This document shows positions 23,239 to 36,797 of a stretch of DNA of 64,000 bases, piece by piece (the first letter of the stretch is position 1; each line of letters begins with the position of its first letter). Position numbers and translations under genes: made by a program. Below the pieces are notes generated by a model. It worked only from the letters and a program-made list of their open reading frames with translations. It did no database searches and was not told the origin of the DNA. Origin of the DNA: Alectoria sarmentosa (lineage: Eukaryota; Ascomycota; Lecanoromycetes; Lecanorales; Parmeliaceae); NCBI GenBank assembly GCA_009733775.1, contig WOGZ01000033.1, positions 1 to 64,000 of the forward strand, in the 5' to 3' direction.

Positions 23239-26200
23239 GATATAATAATAAAATCGTGTAAAATTAAAATCGTGTATAATTCATTAATCATTTAAAATAA
23301 ATGTAACCTTTTTAAATCTCGATTTATTTATCGTTATTGTTATTGTCGCTATCGCTATCGCTCGCGCCCGATTAATAATCGATTTTATTATTTTTTATTT
23401 ATATTATCATCAAAGTCACGCAAAAAATAAAATAATCGTTATAATAATTATTTTATCTTTTTAATCGAATTAAAATTGAAATTATTCAATAAACGATATA
23501 ATATAAATCAAACGATGTAATATAAATATATAAAAAAACTCTTTTATTACATTTATAAATTGTATCATTATTATTATATTATCACATAAAAAATTTAATT
23601 TTAAGAAATTTTCTGCGAAAAAAAAACGTATAAACATTTTTATAATTTTTAATAATAAGCGATCTTCGTTCGATCAAATCGAGAGAAATGAAATTATAAT
23701 AAAAATAAACGTATTTATTATATTTGTTATCAAAACATTTAATTTAAGATTCGTTATAAGATTTCGTATAATAATTACGTTATTATTGAGATTTAACGAA
23801 TCGAAGTCTTTTGAGCGATAATAACCTTCTTCGATAATTAAATTTCTTTTAAATCTTTTATAATTTAATTCATCGTTATCGAATTAATTATTTGATTTTT
23901 TATATAACATATTATCGTCGAAATTATCGATAAATAAAAAACGATTTATAAGTTTAAAAAAAGCGATATTTAATTAAATGATGCTTGTTAATAAGAATTT
24001 AACTTTTATACGATCGAACAATTTATGCTTTTATTACTTTTTTTAATTTGATTTTATTATTAAAATGCGAGTATCGATAATAATTCAATTCGATAATTAA
24101 TTAAATAATTCATAAATAACGATTAATAATGAGAAAAATAAGAAAGAAAAAAAACATCAATAAAAGATTTTAAAGATTATAAATATTCAGAAAAGTTAAT
24201 AATCTCGTTTATAAAAAAATAATAAAGAATTAATTTAATCGAAGACGAAAACGAAATTATATCACTTTTTTATCGTTTAAAAAGACGTTATTAATATCAA
24301 TTCGCTCAATAATAAAAAAATGAAATTTATATAATATAAATTCAATATAAAATTCTTTTGAAAGAGCGAAAAAATCGCATTTAACATTAAAATTAAAAAA
24401 TATATACTCGATAACAATTCGTTTACTTTATATTTGTTATTAATTATTGAAAATAATCGTGTTCGTAAATATATTATATCGTTTAAATATATATTATATT
24501 ATCGAATCTCACTCGTTACGATTTTATCGTATAACGCTCTTATTGCGATTAAATAAAAGCATTTTAACATTTAAAAGATTGATTTAAGCGAATTTAATCA
24601 GGTTTTAAACACAATATTCGATGAATTGCAAAATTGAAAACATAAAAAAGAGCTTCAATTTAATTTAATATATCGATACGTTTATAATAAATTTAATATT
24701 ATTAAAAAAAGTTTATTATTATTAAGATCGTTTTTGCAATAATTATACATAATAATAAATTTATAAATAATAAATAATAAATTTTATCGAAATTTCATTA
24801 ATTTTAAATTTTATTAAATAATTACTTAATGCTCAAATTGCGAAAAATGAAATTAATTTTATTATTATTATTAAACGTGTTATTCGCGATTATTGAAAAT
24901 ATCATAAAAATGATTATAATAATCAAAATTATTTTAAATCGATTTATTATATCAAAAATTCGCGCAAGCATTATCTTATAATAATTTAAAATTTAATCAA
25001 TTAATTAACAACTATCGTGACAAATCGAATCGATAAATTTATCGTCGATATATCGCTTATGAGTTTATTTATTAATTAAGAGCGTGACTTAAAGAATAAA
25101 CAAAAAAATAAGGTTTATAAGAAAAGAAATGAGAAAAAAAACGATATATAATAATCACGTGATTATGTGTTTATTTTTATTATTACGATTATTCAACTTT
25201 TTATATCGTTATCGAATTTAAACGACTTTTTTATAAATATTCGTTTCTCTTATTTTGAAATTGAATTTATTAAACGTGATTATTACGATTCTCAGCGCTT
25301 TATTAATCATATTTATAATCATAAAATTATGATAATTTCAATTACGACCTTAAAGCATAAAATTAATAATTCGATATATATTGATATAAAAGATTTTATT
25401 AAATATATAAAATTAAATATTATATCGCACGACGAGAGAGCTTTAAAAAATGCAAAAAAGAAATTATTAAATAAACATTATAAATTTCATCACATTCAGC
25501 AATGAAAAGACGATGATTTTGAACATAAATAAGAAAAGTTAAATATCGAATTAAATATTAAACGCGAATTGATTAATAATATAAGCGCATTTAAATATAA
25601 AAAGAAATTAACTCGCATCTCAACATATGTATATACTTTTACAATTTTTATAACAAAGTTCGTTTTACATTTTATTAAAAATGAGAATTACAAATAAGAT
25701 CAACAAACGAAATAAATATTTTATAACGATATAAATTTAAACGATATATCATAATAAGAATATAAAAACGAACGATATATATAAATGTTTATAATAATTC
25801 ATTTTTCTAATACTTTAGCGACGTTTATTTCATTTTCAATAACATTTATTTCGTTTTAATTTTTATAATATATTTCATTTTTTCGAAAAAGATTATTCGC
25901 GTTATATCGTTTTTTTTGCATAAAAATAATTAAATTTAAAAAATTATTATATCGTTTTTCGTCGAAATATAATATAATTATATTTTGATATTATTTAATT
26001 CACGTCTTAAGCATCGAAAATGAGATTTTAATCGAATTAAAATTAAGCGAATATAAAAATAAATACTTTAATAAGATTTTTGCATCGTAGTATATATTAA
26101 TAAACTTAAAATTGTGATAAATCGACGCATTATCGCATATAATCATTAATCGAAACTCGCTTTTTTCGAAATTATCGCAATAAAAAAAAACGTGATTTCG

Positions 26201-27479
26201 TATAAAATTGATAAATATGTTTTAAGTGATCGAGTCTTAAAGAATTATTTATAATAAATAATCTTTTATCGTGAAGATAAATAACACATTTTATCTTTTT
26301 AAACGCTTAAATTCTTTATTAATTCACGATCATATATTCAAAAAAATTCATTCGTATTTTTTATTATTTAAAGATTTTAATATTAAATTATTAAGAGCAA
26401 TAAAATACTTATTAATTCGTTTATAAATTATCGATTCGTTTAAAAAAATCAATTGATCAGCTCATTAATTAATTAATGTAACAAATTAATTATCATATAA
26501 AAAGACATTGCGCTGATTAATTATTCTTTTTATTCGTTTATAAGATTAATTAAAACGATATAAAATTCTTTAAACGATACTTTCGTCGAAAATGAAATTA
26601 AATTAATCGAATAATATATATATTAATTCGTTTAAATATAACATAAAACGCTTTTCAAAATAAACAAATAATTGTTTTTTCACGTTTTAATTAATGATTT
26701 TAAAACGTTCGCTCAAATTATTATTCGAAATGAAAACGATATTATATTAAAATTAATAAGATTTTATTTTTTATAAAAATCGTATATTAACATTATACGA
26801 ATCAATTAAAATAATATCGTTATTATAATTTAACTCGAATTTATGTTGAATAAAAATTCGAATAAGTTTTGAAATAAACGATAATATAATTATAACGATA
26901 ATAATATTATCTTAAAAACGTTTTATTAAAAAACTTTTAAACGATTTTTGATTCGATTAAATTTCGAATATAACGTTTTTCAAATTAAATTAAAATCTTA
27001 TTTATTAAGTTTTTTACATAATTATTATAATCATAATTATATTTTTATTTTTACGATTTATTATTTAATCATCGACTCTTTTTTTCTTTTATTTAATATT
27101 ATTTAAAATTATTACGTTATAAATAATTTATATTAATAAAAGATAATATTAAAACTTTAATATAAACATCACACGAACGTAAAACATTATATTTTATTTT
27201 TATATTATATCCTTTTACTCGCGTGTTAAAATTTATTAATAAATCGTATAATAAAATGTTTTTAATACGATTTAATTTTCATATACGCAATATACAAAGA
27301 ATACAATTATAAAACATTATTATTAAATTTTTTTAAACGATATTTAATATAAAGGTTTTATTCGATTTTTGAATAATGATTATTATTATAATAAATAATT
27401 ATAATAATTATTATTATAATTATAATAATTATTATTATAACGATTATTTATTTAAATATAATTTTAAATTTATATAATG
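23239..27479. other. A+T-rich interval between the 100-bp inverted repeats
   Basis: About 4.2 kb with no recognisable gene. One plus-strand ORF of 112 codons at 25,167-25,505 is rich in Ile, Phe, Tyr, Asn and Lys, as any surviving frame in RIPed DNA would be; no family was recognised. An A+T palindromic stretch of ATT/AAT repeats lies at about 27,375-27,445. Together with the flanking repeats this could be a DNA transposon with terminal inverted repeats nested in the LTR element. Confidence 0.4.
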
Positions 27480-27580
27480 CGATTTTATCTTCTGCGTGCA
27501 TTTAATAATCATTTAAATAAAAAATTGCGAGAGCGATTGCAAGTTTTGCGCTTTCGTTAAAAATTTTGCAAAAAAAAGTA
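27480..27580 (+). repeat. About 100-bp inverted repeat, right copy
   Basis: The inverted partner of 23,137-23,238. It shows more C-to-T/G-to-A changes, for example GCGAGAGCGATTG where the other copy reads GCGGGGGCGGTTA. Confidence 0.85.
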
Positions 27581-28189
27581 TTATAAATCAATATCAGCAA
27601 TTAGAGAGATACGATTTTATGCGATTAATCAAAATCAATATACGCTACGATAAAATCTCGAATATACTATTTTTGAATAATTTGAATTAATTTATTGTTT
27701 ATAAGAATATTTGATATTTTTATTGAAAAAAATATGAATATATACGATATTCAAATAAGATCTTTAATTATAAAAATTTTCTTAATCAAAAAATCACATT
27801 ACTCGAAAGAACGTTATTTAAAATATTTAAATTCTTAATAACAATTTAAATAAATAAGAAACGAATGTTTTAAATCATTTTAAAAATATTTTTCTTCGCT
27901 TCGCTTTCTTATAACAACTCGATAACGAGACAAATAAACACTTTATTGAATCACATTTATTCGAAAAATCGATATACGAAATATTTACATTTTTCACAAC
28001 GAGTTAAACGATCAAGAAATGACATCGCTGTCGTCTTCAAAAGAAATAACACAATTTCGACATTCACAATGAAGTCTTTATTAAAATTCTTAACACAATT
28101 TAAACACATTAAGTCTTAACACTTAAAAATCAGAGAGACACACTCAACATTAACTTATCGTCTTTTTAAATTAGATCCTTATTCTTACT
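27581..28189. other. A+T-rich interval
   Basis: No gene or domain seen. The base composition rises gradually towards the normal-GC island. Confidence 0.4.
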
Positions 28190-28690
28190 TTGATATAGCA
28201 CGCCAGGAGAAAGAAAGTGCTACCGCTACATCTATCTCATTGTAAGGCGTATTACCTACGTCGCTAAGCAGGCGCAGGTAGATAGGTATATGTAAAAGAC
28301 GTAGTGTTACTATTGGGTTCAATGACTAGATTGTGTGATAGAACTAATCTCTAAGGATCAGAAGGAAACCCCGGGGCATACCAGGTAGACACATGTCTGC
28401 CAAGCACCCCCATCAGCGAGGTAACTGCGGGGTCAGTCCAACTGGACCTGGACCCTGCAGCCCTCATGGAAACTCATGGAAGATGGCGCCACGGTGGCGC
28501 ATACCCTATATGAGGCGCATGCGACCATCCGGCCTGACACTCATAAAGAAATCATATTCCATAGAGAGTCGTTACCTCTCTCCTTCCAAAGCCGTCTTCA
28601 CAGTATTGAACTACCAGAGATTTCTCCAGCATTGCTTTGTTAGATCCGAAAAGCTTTTCACATCGACCTCTTGACTGAGTCGTCGATATA
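28190..28690. other. Normal-GC island inside the A+T-rich block
   Basis: About 500 bp with ordinary base composition and plentiful CpA/TpG, including CCCCGGGGC-like and GGCGCCACGGTGGCGC words, set in DNA of very high A+T. It contains a 93-codon ORF (28,393-28,674, +) with no recognised domain. It has clearly escaped RIP, so it is either a later insertion, a single-copy segment trapped between repeats, or a short solo element. I cannot identify it. Confidence 0.6.
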
Positions 28691-30443
28691 TCACATTACA
28701 TCAACCATAACTATCACTCGCCTTATATATAAAAAACGTCTCACTAGTTTTATCTCATAATCACATATCTCACATTACAATCCAAAGACCTCGCCGCAAT
28801 CGAATTCATTTATAAATATTTAAACTTTATTCGATATACTCGATGCTCGCTAAAATTCAACGAATGAAAATCACATAATAATGCTATTAAAGAACATTTT
28901 AATCGCTCGTTTTAATGCATAATTATATTGATTTAAGCATTAATTAAAGACCTTAAATCGCTCATTAAAATACTCGAATAAAATAATTACAAAGTTTTAA
29001 AAAATGTAGATTTTATTAAATGCATAAATGCATTAATAATCGAATTTAATAAAGAGTCGTTTATTTAACTAGCTTCAAATTTAGTTATTTAATTACGAAC
29101 TTCGCAACTATCTCTTGAATATCATAAATGCATTATTTATTTAATTTTATTTTCATCGATTAGTCGATTATTAAGTTATAATTAAATAATTTTATATGAT
29201 AAATTCTTTTATAAACATTATAAAAAAGTATTCGATTGCAATAAACTTTATAATTATGTTCGCAATAAAAAGTGCTAATAATCTTTTATTAAGAGTAAAT
29301 TTGCTAATAAATTTAACTTAATGTTACTTTTTATCTTTAAAACGATATTTAATAATGCGAATATTACTATTAAAAAGAAGGGAATAAAGTTTAATATACG
29401 TTTCGTAACGACATTTACTTTCATTATCGAAAGTTTAACGTCTCACGATTATAATTTATCGATATTCACTTACGTTGAAAACACTTTTTCGAAGATATTA
29501 ATTACTTCGTTAACAACTTCGCTATTAATTTATCGAACAATTTTACTTCTTTCACTCACATATAAAACTATTATATTTATATTAAAGATTTATCTTATAG
29601 TCGCTGATTTGTATATGCACTATATTTTATTAAGTAAATTTATAATCACACGTATCGTAAAAAGAAATTAATCATTTTTATATCAAATAAGATTTTAAAT
29701 TCTTTAATTAATTAGAATATAGCATTCGATTATCAGAAATCTCGTTTCGAGTGTTTAAATTCGATTGTTAAAACATCGTTCATTATTATAAAGTCGAATA
29801 ATTAAACATTTATTACGCATTCACTCGATCATTTGCGATTTATTAAATATGACATTTTTATTAATATATGTATAAACGATGTTCGAAAGCATATCATATC
29901 GTTAATTGATTTCGTTGTCGCCATTAAAACGTTTACGCGATTTCGTATATGTGATATTTCTACGAAAAAAGACATAAATACTTCAATAAAATATATGCGA
30001 TGTTTAAATAAGATTTAACGTCTGCGACTCGAAATTATTCGAATTAATTAGATCGTATCATTTCAAAATTTGTCTCGTGATGAAATATCGAATTCAAAAA
30101 AATCATTATGTTATCAAAATATTAAATTGCGTTTATGATCATTATTTATTTATTTTTATATCAATTTTCTTTATTTTTAAAACTCTATAACGTTATAATA
30201 TCAGGCTCGCGATAAGACTATCAGCGAACGTTTCAAATACGATATCGATATCGCTGTCGTCGTCGAAGAAAGGGACGTTGCTGATACATTAAAATTTCTT
30301 TATTTCTTTAATTGATTTTCTCAGCATGTATGCATAGCGATTCTTTCACACAAAAATTGTATATAACCTTCATTAACGTTATTAACAACGAAGGTTTACG
30401 ATTTATAGCGATAAGAATCATCGTTATTCGAAAAAAGAAATAA
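28691..30443. other. Interior of the LTR element, right part
   Basis: A+T-rich. Two plus-strand ORFs (29,321-29,671, 116 codons; 29,833-30,018, 61 codons) have strongly skewed residues and no recognised domain; they may be surviving frames of a decayed polyprotein. A CpG-rich patch with GATATCGATATCGCTGTCG lies at about 30,240. No functional gene is supported. Confidence 0.35.
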
Positions 30444-30618
30444 TGTTATAAACGTATTCTATTTAACTTTATTGCTTATTTAATTTTATCGAATTTATCA
30501 ACTTTAACGTGCTTTAGAAATTTATATATAAATCTTTCTTTTTTATATATAGTTTTTTAAACTTATTATTCTTATTATATACACTCATATAATCTCAGAC
30601 TTTATATTAATTTTAACA
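30444..30618. repeat. LTR copy 2
   Basis: A 175-bp direct partner of 21,174-21,348, beginning TGTTATAAACGTATTC and ending TTTTAACA, directly followed by TAAAA. Confidence 0.8.
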
Positions 30619-30649
30619 TAAAAAAGATTTTTAAAAGCGATTTTTATTT

Positions 30650-33600
30650 ATAATTATATTGTTATAAAATTTACGATTTTTTTTATTCTCGTGTGAAAGA
30701 TTATTATCGTGTGATATAATTTAAAAATGTGTTTTTTAAGCTCGACGCTTTATGTGTAAATTTCTTAAAAAACTTTTTAATTTGCGTCGATTAATTTTTG
30801 AATGAGTTATTTAATTATCGAGAATAAATAATATTAATTATCGTTATTATTTAATTTTAAAACTTGTTTTGCGAATCGATTCGTTTTTTCATTATTTAAA
30901 ACGTTTTCGTGAATTGCGATTTAACGTAAAATAATTAATATGTTCATTTTTTTAAGTTTAATTAATTATTTTATAATTTTGTTAAGAATATATTATTTTA
31001 ATTATTTTTAAAAATCTTTCGTCGATTGTATTACGATTTAATTATTTATTTAAATAATAAATATCGAAAATGTTATATCGATGATTATCTCGTATATTAT
31101 ATTTATATTTTCGAATTTTTTAAAATAAACGATATAATGCTTATTATTTTTCAAATATCGTATTTTAATTATTTTAATTTAAAAAACGTAAATTAAAGTT
31201 TCAATTTGATTTTTTATATCGTTATCGTCGATATATATATATAAAAATGTATAATTCGTGTCGATAATTTTATTATGTTTTTTGATAAATTGTTTTTTGC
31301 TTTTATATATCTTTATCGTTAATAATTTTTATTATAAAGATATAATATATAAAATGCGTTTCTTTATTTGATTTTATATTTATTATATATTAATTATGTT
31401 TTCGAATTATTTTAATAAACTTTTAAACTTTTTGCGCTTCGTGATTGATTTTTATATTTCGTTTATAATTTTTATAAATTTAATTATATCGTAATTAAGA
31501 CAAATTTGAATCGAAAAACGATTTTTGCGATGATTTTTTTCAAGATTAATTGTATTGAAAATTAATAACATTTAATGTTTAAAACTACTTTTGCGATATT
31601 TTTGAATTCATTTAAAATAATATATATCGCTTTTTTTTATATAACTTTAAAATTTTTAAAGATTTTCTTTTCTCGAAATTTATATTTTGTGATTAATAAA
31701 ATATATTATATTACGTATTCGAATAACAATATAAATAAAATCATTTTTTAATATAACTTTTTTAAGTTTTCGTATAAGATTTTTCACGTTAAATCGACGT
31801 AATTTGTTAATTCGTTGAATTTTGCGATTATCTTAACTTTTAAAAATTAAATATAATCTTTTTATTTTAAATTAAAGTCAAATATAAAATTTAAAAGTTT
31901 CGTCGTTTTATTTGATTCGACGATATAAAAATTTAAATTTAATTTTACGTTTAAGTTATTATTCGTTTTTTTTAATCGTTTTTTTCGCTTTCGATCAAAA
32001 ATACATTAATTAATATTTATTTAATTCGAATTTCGATGCGTGCGTTATTGTTTATCGTTTTATTTCGACGTGAATTTTTTTTAATGTTTCGCAATTCGTT
32101 TAAATTGTGAGGCTTTTTATAAACATATTAACATCGTTAATATATATCGATATTAAATAATCTTTTTCTTTATATAAATCGACGATGTTCGCATTATAAA
32201 ATAAATAAAAGATGAAAGATTTTTGAGAAATCTTTATTTCGATATCGTATCGAAATAGTTCGTTTTCGAATATAACGATGATTATGAATTTATTATTTAA
32301 AAAGCTTTTAATTTAATTAATAACTTTTTCGTTAATATCTCGCTTGCGGAGATTGTGTATTAATTAAAAATGTGAAACGTTATTAAAAGCGTTTTTCACG
32401 TTTAATATTAATAATGATATTATTTGATTATTCTCGAATTTTTAGACTTTGTGTATTTTTTTCATTATTATATAAATTGCGTTTTTGATTAACGAAAGCT
32501 TTTGTTTTCCCATGTGCTTTTTAAAAAAAAATTGATATTTTTTCATCAAATAATTTATTTTTATAACGATGATTTTTTTAAATTTCTTTTTTAAAGTGTT
32601 GAAAAGAGCGATTGATTAATACGATTTAAATTAAACTCAATCGTTTTTTTCGAATTTTTTGAAAATCATCGTTTTCGAATAACGAAAGTGTTTTAAATAA
32701 TATTTTAATTTCAGATATGCGTTATAAATATGTTTTAATTATGTTTTTATATATTTGAAAGCGAATTGCAATATTCGAAAAATTAATTTAATTTCGCTTA
32801 CGACTTTATTAAAATGATTTATAAATATTATTTATTTGAATTTTTTAATTATAATAAATGAGAACTTTTTCGATAATGAATATTAATATTTTTCAAGATT
32901 TTTCAAATCGATTTATTTCGTTTAAGAAAAGAAGTTGTATTTCAAAAGATTTTTTTTTTTTCGATTTCGATAATTATGATGTTATTTGATTTCGTAAGTT
33001 TTGAAATGAAAATCGAATTTTTTATTTATTCGTTTTTTATTTGTTTTTCGAGTTTTCGAAATTTCTCGTTATTATCGCATTCGTTCACATATTGCTTTTA
33101 ATTATCGATTTTTTTATTTTTAATAATTCTCTTTTTGACGTTATAAGCGTTATTCAATTTCTTTTTATTTCAACGATTTTGAATTTATTATCAGATTTTT
33201 TCAAGTCTTTTAATTTCTTTTATGACGTTTTTATTTTTTTAATTTATAAATGATTTAAATTTCGAGATAATCGTGTTAATTGAGGTAATTTCGATAATTA
33301 TCTTTATTAAAATCGTAATTAATCATTATATTTAATTGTTTAATTTTTCGATGTTTTTAATCAATTCGAAATGTCTTAATAAGATAATTTTCAATCTGTT
33401 GAGAAATGGTTTTTTTTTTCATTTTTTTTTAATTTCGAACCTTTTTGAGGGGCGTAAATTGAATGTTTCGATTCAATTTCGTAAAAAGCGTTTTATAATT
33501 TAAATCGAAATTCAATTTTTTGATAATATCGCATTTGATTATAATGTTTACGATGTTTATCGTGATAAAATAAGATTTATAATCATAATTTCGTTTTTTT

Positions 33601-36100
33601 TTTCGATTTGAAAATAATTATGCCCTTTAAAATGAGAAATTAAAATTTCATTTCGTTAATTATATCGATTAATTAATTGATTTTCGTGTGTTAATGTTTT
33701 TTAAAATTGATTTATAATAAATAATATAAGTTGAAATCGCTTATTATGAAATATTTATCGATTATATTTTTTACGATCGCGATTCGAAAAATGTTTAATG
33801 TTGAAATTTTTGAGTAATTTTTGATTTTTATTAATTTATATTTTCGAAAATGAGTTTCTTATTTTTGAAAGAGAAATGCGTTATAGATGTTATAAATATA
33901 AAAAGTCTTTTATTTCAATTTTTGAGATTTTAAAATAATTGTTATTAAATCTCCGCTATAAACTCGAAAATATTATTTATTTATAAAAAATTTGATATTT
34001 ATATAAATGCACATTTTAATTCTTTCGTTTTTTCGATTTAAATAATATATATGAAAATTTGAAAGCGTTAAGTGATAAATTTGATTTTTTTTAAAATGTT
34101 TTTAAAGTTTTTAAATAGCAATGATATCGTATTTGAAAGTTGTAAATTTCTAAAATAATGAAATTATAACGTTTATTAACTTGTCGACGTTATATTAAAG
34201 TATTCATAATCGCGATTTTTATATTTTAATATTAATTTTTTTCGTTATAATTTTATTAAAAGTTTTCGCTAAATGAGATATTTTCGATTAAAATGTTATT
34301 AAACGAGATATTATTAAGTTTTTAAACGTTTCGAATAATTTTATCATTTAATGCGATAAAGATTTTTTGATTTATCGATTTATAAGAATTTAAATTGAAA
34401 TTAAAATCTTCGTCGATTCTTTTAAAAAATGCGATATAATTATCGCGAGTTTTTTTTTATATAAAAGTTTTTTTTGCGTTCGTAAATTTATGAAATAAGA
34501 AATTTAAGATTTTATTAATTTGTTTTTTAATGAATTTATTTATAATAAATGATTTTTTTTTATTCGTCGTTTTTTTATTTTTCGTAAATAAGGTTTCGAA
34601 GTTTTAAGACGTGAGAAATGCGATTTTAAATAATTTTTTTTTTTAAGATTTTCGAAATTAAAGATTCTTTTTTATATCGTTAAAAGCGTTCGAAAAGTCG
34701 TTTCGTTATTATTTTTTTATTTGCGATAACGATCTTTATTAAATAATGTTAACGAATTTCTCGCAATAATTTTTCGTTTTTTACGATTTATTTGACTTTT
34801 GAAAAATTGCGAATTAAAAATAAAAAAGCGTTTATATTCGCAATTATTATGATTTCGTAATAAAGATTTTTTATAATATTATTATCGATTGATTGAAAAA
34901 TTTAAAAAATTGTGTTATCGAAATTTCGATAATCGTGATTTTTAAAATGAATTTTAAGATGAATAAATTCACGTTTATTATTATTGTAATTTTATTTGAT
35001 TTTAATTTCTTCGTTAATTTTTTTGCGCGAGACTTTTTAATTTTTGCGAATTGAAATATGTTTTTAATTTGTGATGCGATGTCGTTTATAAGATTTTGTA
35101 ATAAATTTTCATCATTTTGTGATTAATATTTATTATTTTTAAAATAAAGGTTTTGAGATTTTCGTCTCTTTTCGATTATTTTTTTAATAATGTTTTTGAT
35201 TTTTTGGCAAATGAATTAAAAAGTCTTATATTGATTTTAATAATTAACGCATTTAAGTTTAAAATCTTGTTTTTAATGTTTTTCGCATTTGCGAATATTA
35301 TGCTTTTAAACGTAATGCGCGTAAATTAATATTTTATATTCGCATAAAGAAACAATATAATTAAATCTTTAACATCGAAAGCATTTGATGATTTTGTTTA
35401 TTCGAATATATTTTTCGTAATCGTAATATTTATTTTCGTTTTTTGTTTCTTAATTTAAATTCTTAATTTAAACGATATTTATATAATATAAATTTGAAAA
35501 TTTCGTTATAATCGTCGAGACTTTAATTGTTAAATTCTTAATTTTATTTTTATTTAATTAATCGATATATTTAATATTCGCTTCGAGAATTTTATAAACG
35601 TTTAATTTAATAATGATTTTAACGAGCGTTTTAATATTTTTCGAGAATTAATACATTTCGATAAAAATATTATGAATAATTATATTAAAAGTAAAAATCA
35701 AAACAAACGCGTTTTTATCAAAATACATTATTTATTTTTGATTTCCTTAACGTTTTTCAAAATTTCGACACTCTTTTAAATATTTATTAAAAATTAAAAA
35801 TTCTTAAATCGTAATTGTTTAAAATTTTCGACTTTTACAATCTTGAATGTAAAATATATTTTTAAACGTGTTTCGATATAATTTTGTAATTGTTTAAAAA
35901 TATTGATGCGTAATTTCTAAGCGGTTTTTTTATTTTTAATTTTGATAATAATTTAACGATTTTTTTTGTTTTTCAATTCGAAAAATGAGATTAATTATAA
36001 AAAATATAATAATATTATGCTTTAAAAAAGTAATAAAAAAATAATTAATAAGTTTTTCGCTTATATTTTCAACGAATTATAATTTTTAAAAACGATTATA
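30650..36100 (-). mobile_element. Tad1-like LINE remnant, copy A (RIP-degraded)
   Basis: The reverse strand aligns with copy B (37.2-42.95 kb) over most of its length. Minus-strand translation of about 32,650-32,050 gives a decayed non-LTR reverse transcriptase: SLLILNVKNAFNNVSH, LIHNLRKRDINEK, FYLFYNANIVDLY, and YINDVNMF where an active enzyme has YxDD. A gag zinc-knuckle region lies near 35,160-35,310 (KCVNY and the preceding Cys/His spacing, partly lost). Stops are mostly TAA/TAG from CAA, CGA or TGG-type codons, as RIP produces. The 3' end lies just beyond LTR copy 2; exact ends are not resolved. No intact protein can be made. Confidence 0.8.
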
Positions 36101-36532
36101 TTAATAAAATGCTTTATAATTATAACGTCGTTTTTAATGCGTTTAATAAGTTATTTTAAACGCTATATAATAACGAAAAGTTTTTTGTTATTCGATTAAT
36201 CGATTACTTTTATAATTATCGAAAACATTATACGAAATAAGATTTTAACGACGATATAAAATTTATTTTCATAAAAATCGTTAAGCTTATTTTTAATGTG
36301 TTTAAAAATAACATTAAATATATTTTATATAAGTAAAAATTGTTTATTAATGAATAAAGACTTATAATTCGTGAAAACTTATAATTATTTTGATTTATCA
36401 TTTTTCGTTATGATAAATCGTGAAAAAACAGGCGACGATAGAATATAAAAGTCACGGGGATTATAAATGTAACAATAATAGTATTCGGAATTTAATTACG
36501 TGATGATTATTGTGACATTTAAAATCGTTGAA
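36101..36532. other. Spacer between LINE copy A and the MITE
   Basis: A+T-rich, with base composition recovering from about 36,420. It may include the 5' end of LINE copy A. No other feature was seen. Confidence 0.35.
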
Positions 36533-36534
36533 TA

Positions 36535-36797
36535 ACGCACAAGTAAAGTGATAGCGCACAAGTAAAGTGATCGAAAGATCGCATTTGCATGTGATTTGAT
36601 CGACTGGGAATGAAAATAGCGTTGCCGAAATCCCGCATTGCGAGCGGGGACTACCTACCCACCTACCTTACCTGCTTTACCTTAGAGCGTCGCACCCCCC
36701 CCGTTTCTCGAGTCTCACGAGTTAGACTATATGACTTTACTTCTACCGTGACACTTTACTTGTGCGTTATCGACCTATCTATTAAATACTTGTGCGT
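36535..36797. mobile_element. MITE-like element, 263 bp, Tc1/mariner-type TA target
   Basis: The left end is ACGCACAAGTAAAGTGATA followed at once by a second copy, GCGCACAAGTAAAGTGATC. The right end carries the inverted sequence twice, at 36,752-36,771 and 36,788-36,797. TA dinucleotides flank both ends (36,533-36,534 and 36,798-36,799), as expected from Tc1/mariner-class insertion. The interior has normal GC, including a C8 run and CTACCTACCCACCTACC, so it was inserted after most RIP or escaped it. There is no transposase, so it would depend on a related autonomous element. The 72-codon ORF inside is not a gene. Confidence 0.75.

Larger units (their letters stand above)
21174..30618. mobile_element. 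RIP-degraded LTR retrotransposon (9.4 kb between outer LTR ends)
   Basis: Two direct copies of 175 bp each (21,174-21,348 and 30,444-30,618) differ almost only by transitions. The right copy begins TGTTA and ends TAACA, the classic inverted ends of LTRs; the left copy ends TAATA, one C-to-T change away. The five bases before the left LTR and the five after the right LTR are both TAAAA, consistent with a target-site duplication, though chance is not negligible in such A+T-rich DNA. The interior has no intact gag-pol. It contains an inverted repeat pair and a normal-GC island, so other insertions are probably nested inside. Orientation and Gypsy versus Copia cannot be settled. Confidence 0.7.

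Noticed and set aside
25167..25505. ORF of 112 codons as a gene
   Set aside because: Residue composition (Ile, Asn, Lys, Phe, Tyr) is what any surviving frame in RIPed DNA gives; no domain and no splice or codon signal.
27375..27445. CRISPR-like or tandem array
   Set aside because: It is a low-complexity ATT/AAT palindromic stretch without unique spacers; CRISPR is not expected in a fungal nuclear genome.
29321..29671. ORF of 116 codons as a gene
   Set aside because: Same skewed composition; lies inside the LTR element and has no recognisable domain.
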